A program made the translations under genes and the position numbers. A stretch of 31,572 bases of DNA from positions 1 to 31,572 of the forward strand of contig CAZXIJ010000036.1 of the NCBI GenBank assembly GCA_964640725.1, given 5' to 3'. A model generated the notes under the pieces. The model made no database searches, was not told the origin of the DNA, and was given only the letters and a program-made list of their open reading frames with translations. This DNA is from CALHVX01 sp964640725 (GTDB lineage: Bacteria > Pseudomonadota > Gammaproteobacteria > Pseudomonadales > Azotimanducaceae). Positions 1 through 9,500 of this stretch are shown here, piece after piece; position 1 is the first letter of the stretch, and the number at the start of each line of letters is the position of its first letter.

Positions 1-795
1 ATCCGGGGACTTCCAGTTTAGGCTTTTTGCGCGGGTCAGGTAGCGTACCGCCGGGCGCGTCCAGCCCTGCAGCAGCAACAGGTCCAGCCACCGGTAGAGC
101 CTGCCGGATATGACGATCGGCGCGCCGCGGCCGACGCCGGCAATGCCGTCGCGGACGACCTGCTCGGCGCTGTACCAGAGCCAGCCTGGGGTGCCGGCCT
201 TGGCTGCGGCGAGCTGGGGCGTGTCGTGGAATTCCGTGTGCACAAAACCGGGGCAGAGTGCGCTAACCCGTACGTCGGTGCCGGCAAAGCTTTGCGAGAG
301 CTCCTCAGACAGGGCGATCACGTAGGCTTTGCTCGGGCCGTAGGCTGCGCCGGACGGCAGCGCGACCCGGCCGGCGACGCTGGCCACGTTGATAACGCGG
401 CCGTAATCGCGTTCAGCCATGGCAGGCAGAAAACGGTGACAGAGCTCGGCGACGGACAGCATCATGAGCTGCAGGAAGTCCCGGTGATCGGCCCAGTGGC
501 GATGGCGCAGCAGGTCGTGGCCGCCGCTGCCGGCGTTGTTCACAAGCCAGTCCACGGCAGTTCCGCTGGTTGCCAGCGCCGCCTCGATACGCTCCGGCGC
601 TGCCGGGTCGCTCAGGTCTTCTGACAGGGTGCGAACACGAACGTTGTGCTGGTCTTCCAGCTCGCGCTGCAGGGCTTGAAGTCGTTCCGCTCGCCGCGCC
701 ACGAGCACCAGATCCAGCCCTTGCCCGGCCAGCTGCCGGGCGAATTCTGCGCCCAGGCCGGCCGAAGCGCCGGTAATCAGGGCGGTGTGGGTCAG
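1..795 (-). CDS. SDR family oxidoreductase, C-terminus beyond window
   Basis: Short-chain dehydrogenase/reductase, an NAD(P)-dependent cytosolic enzyme; the substrate cannot be told. The frame is open for 265 codons and leaves the left edge without a stop, so the protein is nearly complete for a classical SDR. Visible motifs are the cofactor loop TGASAGLG (residues 8-15), NNAG (86-89), the catalytic Ser near residue 139 (NVASVAG) and YGPSK with Tyr152 and Lys156. There is no ATG, GTG or TTG in a sensible place before the Rossmann fold. The best start is CTG at 793-795, whose bases overlap the TGA stop of the upstream gene (CTGA), with the first beta strand following at once. It is the third gene of a minus-strand operon after the amidohydrolase and the saccharopine-dehydrogenase-like gene. 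Family is sure; start codon and substrate are not. Confidence 0.85.
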   Translation of the reverse strand, partial: MTHTALITGASAGLGAEFARQLAGQGLDLVLVARRAERLQALQRELEDQHNVRVRTLSEDLSDPAAPERIEAALATSGTAVDWLVNNAGSGGHDLLRHRHWADHRDFLQLMMLSVAELCHRFLPAMAERDYGRVINVASVAGRVALPSGAAYGPSKAYVIALSEELSQSFAGTDVRVSALCPGFVHTEFHDTPQLAAAKAGTPGWLWYSAEQVVRDGIAGVGRGAPIVISGRLYRWLDLLLLQGWTRPAVRYLTRAKSLNWKSPD

Positions 796-2054
796 GAGCC
801 CAGCTCGAAGGTCACTCCGGCGTTGGCAGGCAGCCGCTCCAGCAGCGCATCGCCCATGGCCGACGCCGGGGTCCAGAAGCCGCCGCCCACCGGCAGGTCG
901 TCCTGGGCCAGGCAGACCGCGCACTCGGAAAGCATCTTTGCCGTGGAGCCGTAGCCGGGATCGCGATCGCCTTTAACGTGGGCGCGCAGGTCCTGGCTGC
1001 GATCTGACGGGTGGCGGGCCAGCAGTTCGATATGGAAGTAGCCGTTGCGCTGAGCCTCCGGCGACGGTCCTTCGCCGGGCTTGGGCAACATCGACTTCAG
1101 CAGGTCCCGGGAAGCCTTGAAGCCTGCGAGGGTGTTGACGGCGGCGGTGGACAAACTGATGCCCGCGGCCGCGAAGCCGCCCAGCACACCGCCGGGCATG
1201 ATGGAGCCTTCGTCGTAGCGGAAGTCGCGGCCGTAGGCATAGCCCATCAGCGCGTTGCTCCGGCGAACCACCCGGGTGTTGATTTGCGCCATGACAAAGG
1301 GGCCGATCCAGGCGTCGAAATCGGCGTCGTAGTCCGGGGCCATACGATCGCGGCTGTCGAGCCCTTCGCGCTCGCCGGGCGGGTTCAGGGCGTAGGGATC
1401 CTCGACCACCTGGCGCAGGTTCGGGTCCGCGTCGATTTGCTCCATCATGTACATCAGGCTATCGATGGTGCCGCCGCTAAAGCCGCCGCTGAAGCCGCGG
1501 GTCCGGTACTTGACCCAGGGGCTGGCGACGCCGTGGCGCTTGCGCATCTCGCGCTGCAGAAAGTACGTGCCCAGATCGGACGGAATCGAGTCGAAGCCAC
1601 AGGTATGCACAATGCGGGCGCCACTGGCCTCGGCGGTAGCCTGATGCGTATCGATCATCTCCCGCATCCACTGCACCTCACCGGTCAGGTCGCAGTAGTG
1701 GGTGCCCAGCTCAGCGCAGGCGGCGACCAGCTCGCTGCCGTATTTGGCGTAGGGGCCGACAGTTGTCAGCACGACCCGCGCCTTGCCGACCACTTCGCGC
1801 AGAGCGGCCGGGTCCTGGCTGTCAGCAACGTGGATCGCAAGGTCTTTGCCGGCGTCCCCGAGGCCTGCCGCAACGCCTTCGAGCTTGCTCCGGTTGCGGC
1901 CGCCCAACCCGAAGGTCAGGTTGGAGCCGCCATACTGGCTGGCCATGTAGTCGCTGACGATCTTGCCGGTAAATCCGGTGGCGCCCCAGATCAGCACGTC
2001 GATTTCTCGCTGTGCGCTTGCTGGCGGGGCCGTGGTGTCCTGTGCGTCGCTCAT
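792..2054 (-). CDS. Saccharopine dehydrogenase-like / trans-acting enoyl reductase-like oxidoreductase
   Basis: 420-residue NAD(P)-binding protein. The N-terminus after a ~17-residue polar leader holds a Rossmann strand and the dinucleotide loop WGATGFTG (residues 23-30). The rest fits the saccharopine dehydrogenase NADP-binding family, which includes mycobacterial trans-acting enoyl reductases and eukaryotic SCCPDH-like proteins. Features of that group seen here are TVGPYAKYGSELVAAC and HYCDLTGEVQWMREMI, followed by HTCGFDSIPSDLG. True lysine metabolism is unlikely; a lipid-linked reductase role is the more common inference. The ATG at 2052-2054 is preceded by AGGA at good spacing. It lies 19 bases after the amidohydrolase stop and overlaps the following SDR, so the three are probably co-transcribed. 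Substrate unknown. Confidence 0.85.
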   Translation of the reverse strand: MSDAQDTTAPPASAQREIDVLIWGATGFTGKIVSDYMASQYGGSNLTFGLGGRNRSKLEGVAAGLGDAGKDLAIHVADSQDPAALREVVGKARVVLTTVGPYAKYGSELVAACAELGTHYCDLTGEVQWMREMIDTHQATAEASGARIVHTCGFDSIPSDLGTYFLQREMRKRHGVASPWVKYRTRGFSGGFSGGTIDSLMYMMEQIDADPNLRQVVEDPYALNPPGEREGLDSRDRMAPDYDADFDAWIGPFVMAQINTRVVRRSNALMGYAYGRDFRYDEGSIMPGGVLGGFAAAGISLSTAAVNTLAGFKASRDLLKSMLPKPGEGPSPEAQRNGYFHIELLARHPSDRSQDLRAHVKGDRDPGYGSTAKMLSECAVCLAQDDLPVGGGFWTPASAMGDALLERLPANAGVTFELGS

Positions 2055-2073
2055 AAGAGGGTTCCTGTTGGGC

Positions 2074-5000
2074 CTAGCGGATGGCGGATTCGGGGCGGCC
2101 TTCCCAGTAGAAAGGCGCTCGGGTGCGGTTGCCGGTCCGGGTTTCCTGCAGGGTCCCGGCTTCCAGCAGCCGGCCGTTCAGCATGACGTGGGTGAGCTGA
2201 TCTGTCGTGCGGATGTCTTCCAGCGGATTGCCGTCCACGACGATCAGATCCGCAAGCTTGCCCGCTTCCAGGCTGCCGATGTCGGCCTCCATGCCGAAGT
2301 AGCGCGCCGGATCGATGGTGGCGGTGCGGAGCGCCTGCAGCGGCTGCATGCCGCCCTGGGCCATCATCCAGATTTCCCAGTGTGCGGCCAAGCCCTCGCG
2401 CTGGCCGTGTGCGCCAATGTGCACGAGCACTCCCTCGTCGGCGAGCTGTTTGGCGAGCCGGGCATTGGCGACATGACCGTAGTCCTCGTCTGGCGCCTTG
2501 CTGCGGCGCACGGAGCGCGCCTGCAGCCGTTTCGGGGGCACAAAGCGCGACAGGAGCGGGTGCTTCCACACGTCCGTACGATCGTACCAGTAGTTTTCGC
2601 CGCCGATGCCGCCATAGGCGACGACCAGCGTCGGCGTAAAGCCGACATTGGTCTGGCGCCAGAACTGCAGCACGTCGTCGTAGATCGCCTGTTGCGGCAG
2701 CGTGTGCTCGATGCCGGTGTTGCCGTCTGCCACCAGGCCCAGGTCCATGTGGTACAGGGCGCCGCCTTCGGCCACCACGTGCATGCCCTCGGCGCGGGCG
2801 GCCGCGACCACCTGTTGTCGTTGCTCGCGGCGGGGCTGGTTGTAGTTTTTGACGCTGATTGCGCCCTGGGCTTTCAGCCGCTGCACGTGGGTCAGGGCGT
2901 CTTCGTAGCTGTTGATCAGCGCATAGCGCCCAGACTTTGCGCCGTACACGATCTCGCCGGTGGAAAAGATGCGCGGGCCCAGGGTGACGCCGGCGCGGTT
3001 CATTTCCGCCGCCGGGAACACCGCCGAGGCCAGGCTCGACGGGTCGTGAATGGTCGTGACGCCGAGACCCAGATGCCCGAGCGTTGACCAGTTCTGCTGC
3101 GGAATCACGTAGTCCTGCGCGTAGGGCCCGTGCGCGTGGATGTCGATGAGCCCCGGAAGCACGGTCTTGCCTTCGAGGTCGATGGTCGGCGTGCCGGCGG
3201 GGATCTCGACGTCGGTGCCCACGGCTCGCAACCGATTGCCGTCAATCAGTACCGTGCCGTTTTCGACAACGCCGTCGTCCGGCTGACCCAGGGCCATGGT
3301 GATGATTCGGGCGTTGGTCAGGGCCAGGGTGCCAGTGGGCTGATCGCTCTTGACCTCTCGCTGCAGCGCCAGGCCCCGTTCGGGGGGCTCGAAGCCGTCC
3401 GCGAAGGCGTCAGCGACGGCCACCGTTTTGAAGGTCGGCCCGATTGCCCAATGCATGCGCGCCGCGGTTGAGAAGGTTGGATACTCACCGCCAACGGCAG
3501 TCAGGCGAACCACGGGCACCGCATCGGCCTCGGGCCCCAGCTTGAGCGGTTTGATTGCCGGGGGCAGGGCGGCGGCGTAGACGTGATAGTTCTCGCGGAA
3601 CAGCAGGTGTTGGCCATCTGGCGCCACACGGAAGTCCAGGGCAAATCCCGACTCTGCAATGACCTTGGCGTCGCGGCCCTTGAGGTCGACGCTGACCAGC
3701 TGCTGCGTCGTGGTTTCCTTGCCGGCTTTACTGCGGTGCAGATAAACCCGGTCGTTGCGCGCGGCGAAATGGGCGTTGTGGCCGTCGCTGGTCACCAGCG
3801 TCAGGTCGCCGCCCTTGGCCGGCATGCGGTAAACGCCTGGGGCGGTGCTGTATTCCGGTGTCAGCAGGTAGCCGCCGGTGCCGCGGCGCACCAGCAGCGC
3901 ATTGCCATCCGGGCTGACCGACAGCTCTCGGTAGTGGCCGGGCGCGCGGCTGAGCACCGTGCTGCGGCCGCCGCGCACTGACACCCGGCGCACGGTGCCC
4001 AGGGCCGCATCGTCCCAGGTGACGAAGTAGACCCAGCGACCGTCCGGGCTGATCGTCGGGAACAGCTCGAAGTGATCGCCGCTGTCTCGTGTCAGCCGCG
4101 CGGGCTCGCTGGCAGCATCGGTGCTGCGGCGGTAGAGCTTGCCCATGCTCTCGAAAACGACCTGGCGGCCGTCCGGGGTTTGGCTGGGCCAGCGCACCAT
4201 GTTGGCCTCGAAGCGTTCCGGGGCGACCGCAATCGTTGGGCGCGGTGCCTCGAAATGCTGGCGCTCAGCGGTGACCCGAAAGGGTATTTCTGACAAGGCA
4301 ACAGACGGTGCGGCACGATCTTCCGTGGCGGTGGCCAGATCCGCGCGCCAGATCCCGCCGTTGCGCCAGAACAGCAGGGCACTGCTGTCCGGGGTCCACG
4401 CCATGGTCGGGTAAGTGCCGTGCACGGCCCAGGTTTCCTGCATGTCCTGGTCCAGCTGGTCGACGATCATGTGCTCGGCGCCGCTGGGCAGGTGTTTCAG
4501 GAACAGCCGGGACTGGGCGCGCACGCGCCGCACGAATGCCAGCCAGGTGCCGTCCGGTGATGGCGTGGGCCGTACCGCGCCGCCAGGCCCACCGGCGATG
4601 ACCGCTGTCTGGCCGGTCTCCAGATCCAGGTGCTTGATATGGAACACCTCTTTGTTGGAATCCTGGGCATAGATAAAAGTGTCGCCAGGCGTTGCGTTCT
4701 GGCTGTAGTACAGCCCGGTGCCGTCGGCGCTGAAGACGGGCTCGCCGAGTTCCTTCTGGTAGCGCGGGGTCGGGCGCTCGACCAGCGCAATGCCCTTGCC
4801 GCCGCGCAGGTCGTACAGCCAGAGCTCGCCGGTCCCCAGGGAGCGCGTCGTCGTGAAATGCTTGCGGGCCACCAGGTGGCGACCATCCGGGCTGAACGCC
4901 GGATTGTTGAGCAGCCGGAAGGTCTCCGTGGTAACTGCCCTGGGCTCGCCGCCGGTCAGCGGCAGGATCCAGATGTTGTCGCCGCCGTCGCGGTCCGAGG

Positions 5001-5352
5001 TAAAGGCCAGCTGGCTGCCGTCCGGGCTGAAAGTGGGCTGCATATCCCAGGCCAGGCCGGAGGTGACCGCGCGGGCGGTGCCGCCGGCCATCGGCAGCGT
5101 GTACAGATCGCCCAGGAGGTCGAAGGCAACTGTTTTGCCATCCGGGCTGACCGCCAGGCTCATCCATGTCCCGCGACGAGTGTCGATGCGGGCGGTTTGC
5201 GGCGGCGTGCCCATGGCGGGGTCAGTAACCTTCCAGCCGGGCGGGTCTTGCTCCTCAGTATCGGTCGATTGACCTAGCGCCAGGGGCGCCTGCAGTGCCA
5301 AAAACAGCGCGATGAGGATATGGACGGGATTCTTCAGGAAAGTCTGGTGCAT
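2074..5352 (-). CDS. Secreted TolB-like beta-propeller (PD40) amidohydrolase
   Basis: 1092-residue protein. A signal peptide covers about residues 1-28 (hydrophobic LIALFLALQAPLA, then ALGQ), so the product is probably periplasmic. Roughly residues 60-680 carry repeated PD40/WD40-like blades with phrases such as FSPDGSQLAFTSDRDGG, SPDGRWVYF and TPDGRQVVFES. Residues ~680-1092 form an amidohydrolase-superfamily domain: strand NARIITMALG, metal motif DIHAHG near residue 740, a likely carboxylated Lys in ISVKNYNQ, His in GIEHTL and in HIGAHGQ, and the usual closing IGSLEAGKLADLIVVDG. Such proteins are annotated as metal-dependent hydrolases, often putative peptidases or imidazolonepropionase-like; the substrate is not predictable. 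The ATG at 5350-5352 was chosen because it begins the signal peptide. The frame stays open far upstream only because it is antisense to the RND genes. First gene of a three-gene operon. Confidence 0.88.
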   Translation of the reverse strand: MHQTFLKNPVHILIALFLALQAPLALGQSTDTEEQDPPGWKVTDPAMGTPPQTARIDTRRGTWMSLAVSPDGKTVAFDLLGDLYTLPMAGGTARAVTSGLAWDMQPTFSPDGSQLAFTSDRDGGDNIWILPLTGGEPRAVTTETFRLLNNPAFSPDGRHLVARKHFTTTRSLGTGELWLYDLRGGKGIALVERPTPRYQKELGEPVFSADGTGLYYSQNATPGDTFIYAQDSNKEVFHIKHLDLETGQTAVIAGGPGGAVRPTPSPDGTWLAFVRRVRAQSRLFLKHLPSGAEHMIVDQLDQDMQETWAVHGTYPTMAWTPDSSALLFWRNGGIWRADLATATEDRAAPSVALSEIPFRVTAERQHFEAPRPTIAVAPERFEANMVRWPSQTPDGRQVVFESMGKLYRRSTDAASEPARLTRDSGDHFELFPTISPDGRWVYFVTWDDAALGTVRRVSVRGGRSTVLSRAPGHYRELSVSPDGNALLVRRGTGGYLLTPEYSTAPGVYRMPAKGGDLTLVTSDGHNAHFAARNDRVYLHRSKAGKETTTQQLVSVDLKGRDAKVIAESGFALDFRVAPDGQHLLFRENYHVYAAALPPAIKPLKLGPEADAVPVVRLTAVGGEYPTFSTAARMHWAIGPTFKTVAVADAFADGFEPPERGLALQREVKSDQPTGTLALTNARIITMALGQPDDGVVENGTVLIDGNRLRAVGTDVEIPAGTPTIDLEGKTVLPGLIDIHAHGPYAQDYVIPQQNWSTLGHLGLGVTTIHDPSSLASAVFPAAEMNRAGVTLGPRIFSTGEIVYGAKSGRYALINSYEDALTHVQRLKAQGAISVKNYNQPRREQRQQVVAAARAEGMHVVAEGGALYHMDLGLVADGNTGIEHTLPQQAIYDDVLQFWRQTNVGFTPTLVVAYGGIGGENYWYDRTDVWKHPLLSRFVPPKRLQARSVRRSKAPDEDYGHVANARLAKQLADEGVLVHIGAHGQREGLAAHWEIWMMAQGGMQPLQALRTATIDPARYFGMEADIGSLEAGKLADLIVVDGNPLEDIRTTDQLTHVMLNGRLLEAGTLQETRTGNRTRAPFYWEGRPESAIR

Positions 5353-5420
5353 GAGAGCCGGGCTTGGTGTCGGGGCGCGAATGCTAGCAAGTTTCACAGG
5401 GGGTCCGCAGGGCAGCCGCG

Positions 5421-5426
5421 TATACT
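5421..5426 (+). promoter_or_regulatory. Possible -10 element (TATACT) for the RND operon
   Basis: TATACT lies about 28 bases before the adaptor start in the 102-base divergent interval between the amidohydrolase and RND genes. It matches the sigma-70 -10 box at five of six positions. No good -35 hexamer is seen at 16-18 bases, so this is only a candidate. Confidence 0.3.
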
Positions 5427-5454
5427 GTGGTTTGGAAGTTGCGGTCGCGGTCCT

Positions 5455-6582
5455 ATGTCTCGGGCACCTGAATGGTTCGGTCAATCCTGGCGCCTTGCTG
5501 CGGTGGCGGTGCTGCTGGCTGCGCTCCTGGGCTGCGATCAGCCATCTGATCCGGCCGCCGGTCGCGGCGGGTTTCAGCGTCCGGCTACGGCGGTGGTGGC
5601 CCTGGCTGCAGTTGAGCGGCCAGTGAGCGACGTGCTGGAGGCGATCGGCACGACCCAGGCGAACGAATCGGTCACGCTGTCTGCCAAGGTCACGGACACG
5701 GTCAGTCAGGTTCGATTCGAAGACGGCGAGTTTGTGCAGGCTGGCGCCGTGCTGGTGGAGCTGACCAACACCGAAGAGACTGCATTGCTGGCAGAGGCTG
5801 AGGCCAATGTGCAGGACACGGCCCGGCAACTGCGGCGGCTCGAAGACCTCTACCGCAAGCGCAGTATTCCCGTCTCTCAGCGGGACGAGGCCAGCGCCCG
5901 GCACATCGCCGCGCAGGCCCGCTACGACTCGATCGTCGCGCGGCTCGATGATCGGCTGATCCGCGCGCCGTTCAGCGGCTTGTTGGGTTTTCGCCAGGTC
6001 AGCGCCGGTACGTTGATAACACCGGGCACCGCCATCGCGACGCTCGACGACGTCTCGCTCATCAAGCTGGATTTCGCCGTGCCCGAGGTGCATCTGGCAG
6101 TGCTTGCCCCCGGGCTCACCCTGACTGCGAAGAGCCGGGCTTACCCGGACCGCGGCTTTACCGCGCAGGTGCAGACTGTCGATACCCGCATTGATCCGGT
6201 GACGCGCAGCGCCCGGGTGCGCGCGGTCATGGAGAACCCCGAGCAGGTCCTGCGCCCGGGCATGCTGATGACGGTCGCGCTGCAGACCAATGAACGAAGC
6301 TCCCTGGCGATTCCCGAGTCCGCGCTCGTGCAGCGCTCCGGCCGGACCTCGGTGTACGTGGTGACCCAGCAGGAAGACGGCCCGGCGGTGGTGGCTTCCC
6401 TGCGAATGGTCGAGATCGGTGCCCGTTACGACGGCTGGGTCGAGATTCTCCGGGGTCTGAGCGAGGGCGAGCGGGTCGTGACCGAGGGCACCTTCAAGGT
6501 GCGCGACCAGTCGCCGATACGGTTGCTGGACGGCACCGAAGCCGCCCAGGGTCCGCCATCGGCGCGCGGCAAGAGCGCCTGA
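5455..6582 (+). CDS. RND efflux periplasmic adaptor (HlyD/AcrA-type) lipoprotein
   Basis: 375-residue membrane fusion protein linking an RND pump to an outer-membrane channel. The ATG at 5455 begins a lipoprotein signal with lipobox LLGC and Cys27. Asp follows the Cys, which favours inner-membrane retention, as in AcrA. The order of parts fits the family: barrel-sandwich half (SAKVTDTVSQVRFEDGEFV), helical hairpin with charged coiled coil (ARQLRRLEDLYRKRSIP), second lipoyl half (IRAPFSGLLGFRQVSAGT), beta-barrel (VPEVHLAVLAPG) and membrane-proximal domain ending GERVVTEGTFKVRD. The frame extends upstream to another ATG at 5320, but that part lacks a signal and would overlap the divergent gene. 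The permease follows three bases after the stop. Substrates unknown. Confidence 0.92.
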   Translation: MSRAPEWFGQSWRLAAVAVLLAALLGCDQPSDPAAGRGGFQRPATAVVALAAVERPVSDVLEAIGTTQANESVTLSAKVTDTVSQVRFEDGEFVQAGAVLVELTNTEETALLAEAEANVQDTARQLRRLEDLYRKRSIPVSQRDEASARHIAAQARYDSIVARLDDRLIRAPFSGLLGFRQVSAGTLITPGTAIATLDDVSLIKLDFAVPEVHLAVLAPGLTLTAKSRAYPDRGFTAQVQTVDTRIDPVTRSARVRAVMENPEQVLRPGMLMTVALQTNERSSLAIPESALVQRSGRTSVYVVTQQEDGPAVVASLRMVEIGARYDGWVEILRGLSEGERVVTEGTFKVRDQSPIRLLDGTEAAQGPPSARGKSA

Positions 6583-6585
6583 CCC

Positions 6586-9500
6586 GTGTGGCTGTCTGAC
6601 ACGTCGGTCCAGCGCCCGGTTTTCGCGACGGTCGTCAGCCTGCTGCTGGTGGCGTTTGGCATGCTGTCTTTCAACGCGCTGCCCCTGCGGGAGTATCCCG
6701 ACATCAGCGCGCCCACGGTTTCTGTGACCACCAACTACGTCGGCGCCTCTGCAGACGTCATCGAGTCCCGGGTGACGCAGGTGATCGAAGATCGGATCAG
6801 CGGCATCGACGGCATCGAGAACATTCGCTCGACCAGCCAGGACGAGGTTTCGCGCATCAATGTCGAGTTCTCCCTCGATCGGGACATCGATCAGGCCGCG
6901 AATGACGTGCGTGACCGGGTATCGCGGGTGGTGCGGCTGCTGCCGGACGACGTCGAGTTGCCGATCGTTGCCAAGGAGGACTCCGACGCTCGGCCGGCCA
7001 TGTACGTCAGCCTGTCCAGCAGCGAGCTGACGACCATGGAGCTGGACGACTACGCGCGGCGCTTTGTGGTTGATCGCTTCTCGATTATTCCCGGGGTCTC
7101 GAGCGCCAACGTCAACAGCGGGAGCCGTGCCGCTATGCGCGTCTGGCTCGACCGGCTGGCCCTGGCGGCGCGTGGCGTGACCGTGACCGACGTCGAGGCG
7201 GCACTGCGGCGCGAAAATATCGAGCTGCCGGCGGGCCGGATCCAGACCGATTCCCTGGAGTTCCGAGTGCGGCTGGCGCGCAGCTATCAGACGCCGGAAG
7301 ACTTTCGGGAGCTGGTGGTCGCCACGGATCCGGACGGATTTCCTGTACGCCTGGGCGAGCTGGCAGATGTGGTCGTAGCGCCGGCGAACACGCGGGAAAC
7401 CTTTAGCGTCAACCAGCGCACCACTGCCGGCATTGCCATTTCGAAGCAGTCGAACGCGAACACTCTGGAAACCCTGGAGGCGGTTAAGGCCGAGATCGAG
7501 GCGGTGAACCGCAGCCTGCCCTCTCACATGTCGCTCATTGCCAGCTCCGATGACTCGGTGTTCATTCGCGAAGCCATCGACTCTGTGTACCAGACCATTT
7601 TGATGACCGTGGCGTTGGTCAGCCTGGTCATTCTGGTGTTCCTCGGCAACATCCGAACCATGATTATTCCGGCCATCACGATTCCCGTATGCCTGGTCTC
7701 GGCCTTTATCGCGCTGGCACTCTTCGACTTCTCTGTGAACCTGATTACCCTGCTGGCGCTCGTGCTGTCCATTGGGCTGGTGGTAGACGATGCCATTGTC
7801 GTGCTGGAGAACATTTATCGGCGCATCGAGAAAGGTGAGCCACCGCTGCTGGCGGCTTACCGCGGCGCCCGGCAGGTCTCCTTTGCCGTGATCGCCACGA
7901 CCGCCGTCCTGATCGCTGTGTTTACGCCAATCATGTTTCTTTCCGATAACGTCGGCGTGATCTTTCGGGAACTGGCTGTGGCGATCTGCGCTGCGGTGGT
8001 GTTTTCGAGCGTGCTCGCCCTGTCGCTCACGCCGGCCATGAGCGCCCGGTTGCTGAAACCGGTCACCGAGGTCAACGCCTTCAGCCGGCGCGTGAACCGT
8101 TTCTTTGATCGCTTCGAGAACGCCTACCGGCGAGCGCTGGGCGCTGCCCTGCGCGCCCGCTGGCTGGTGGTGCTGATGACTGTCGGAGCGCTCTGCCTGG
8201 CCGGCTGGCTGCTGAACGTGGTGCCGCGGGAGTACTCGCCAAAGGAAGATCAGGGCATGGTCATGGCGAGCGTGACGGCGGCGGAAGGCACGGCTGTCGA
8301 GCGAATGAAAGGCCACATGAGCGCATTGGAAGAGCCGATTTTGCCGCTCCTCGAGGACGGCACTGTCGCTCGGTTGATGAGCCGGGTGCCAGGCTGGGGT
8401 TCCAGCGCCCCGAATACCGGGTTTCTCTTTATCACCATGAGCCCCTGGCAGGAGCGAGACCGCTCCTCCGCAGAGGTCTCCCAGGATCTGTCCCGGGCCT
8501 GGTCTGATGTGCCTTCGGTGCGTGCCTTTGCCTTCAGCCGCTCCGGCCTGTCCCGCGGCGGGGGCGGCCTGCCGGTTCAGTTTGTGATCGGTGGTACCGA
8601 TTACGATCAGCTCGCGGATTGGCGCGACGTATTGCTCGAGCAGGTTGCAAAATACCCGGGCATCCAGCGCATCGACTCTGACCTCAAGGAAACCCAGCCG
8701 CAACTTCTGGTGCAGATCAACCGCGAGCGCGCGGCGTCCCTCGGGGTCTCGGTGCAGAACGTTGGGCGCACGCTGGCCACGATGATGAGCGAGCAGAAGA
8801 TCACCTCCTACGTGCAGGGCGGCGAGGAGTACGACGTGATTGTGCAGGCGCAGGAGTCGCAGCGCGCTTCGGCTTCGGACCTGACGAACATCTACGTGCG
8901 CTCGGATTCGACCGGCGAGCTGGTTCCCCTGGCCAACCTGATCGAGGTGGTGGAAACCTCGGGCCCGGCCAGCCTGCAGCGCTACAACCGGCTGCGCGCT
9001 GTGACCCTGTCCGGCAGCCTGGCGCCCGGCTATACCCTTGGCGAAGCATTGACGTTCCTGGAGCAGGCGGCGCGCCAGACGCTGCCGGAGATCGTGCAGA
9101 TCGACTACAAGGGCGAGTCCCTGGAGTACCTGGAGGCCAGCAACAGTCTGGTGTTCACCTTTGGCATGGCGCTGCTCATCGTATTCCTGGTGCTGGCGGC
9201 GCAGTTCGAGAGCTTTATCCAGCCTTTCGTGATTCTGCTGACGGTGCCCATGGCGATGGCCGGAGCGCTGGCGGGGCTATACCTGAACGGTTCGACGCTC
9301 AACATCTACAGCCAGATTGGCCTGGTCATGCTGATCGGCATCGCCGCCAAGAATGGCGTCCTGATCATCGAGTTCATTAACCAGCTGCGTGATGCGGGCC
9401 GGGAATTCGGGACGGCGGTGCTGGAAGGCGCCGTGATCCGCCTGCGCCCGGTCATGATGACGACGATTTCCACCACTGCCGGGGCATTGCCGCTGGTCTT

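Noticed and set aside
1011..3087. Plus-strand frames of 370-390 codons opposite the saccharopine dehydrogenase-like and amidohydrolase genes
   Set aside because: No recognisable fold; composition is that of antisense frames, and both minus-strand genes carry clear motifs.
5353..8703. Minus-strand open frame of over 1100 codons continuous with the amidohydrolase and antisense to the RND genes
   Set aside because: The amidohydrolase begins with a proper signal peptide at 5352. The upstream part is His/Arg/Gln-rich nonsense typical of an antisense frame in high-GC DNA, and the plus strand holds a convincing adaptor and permease.
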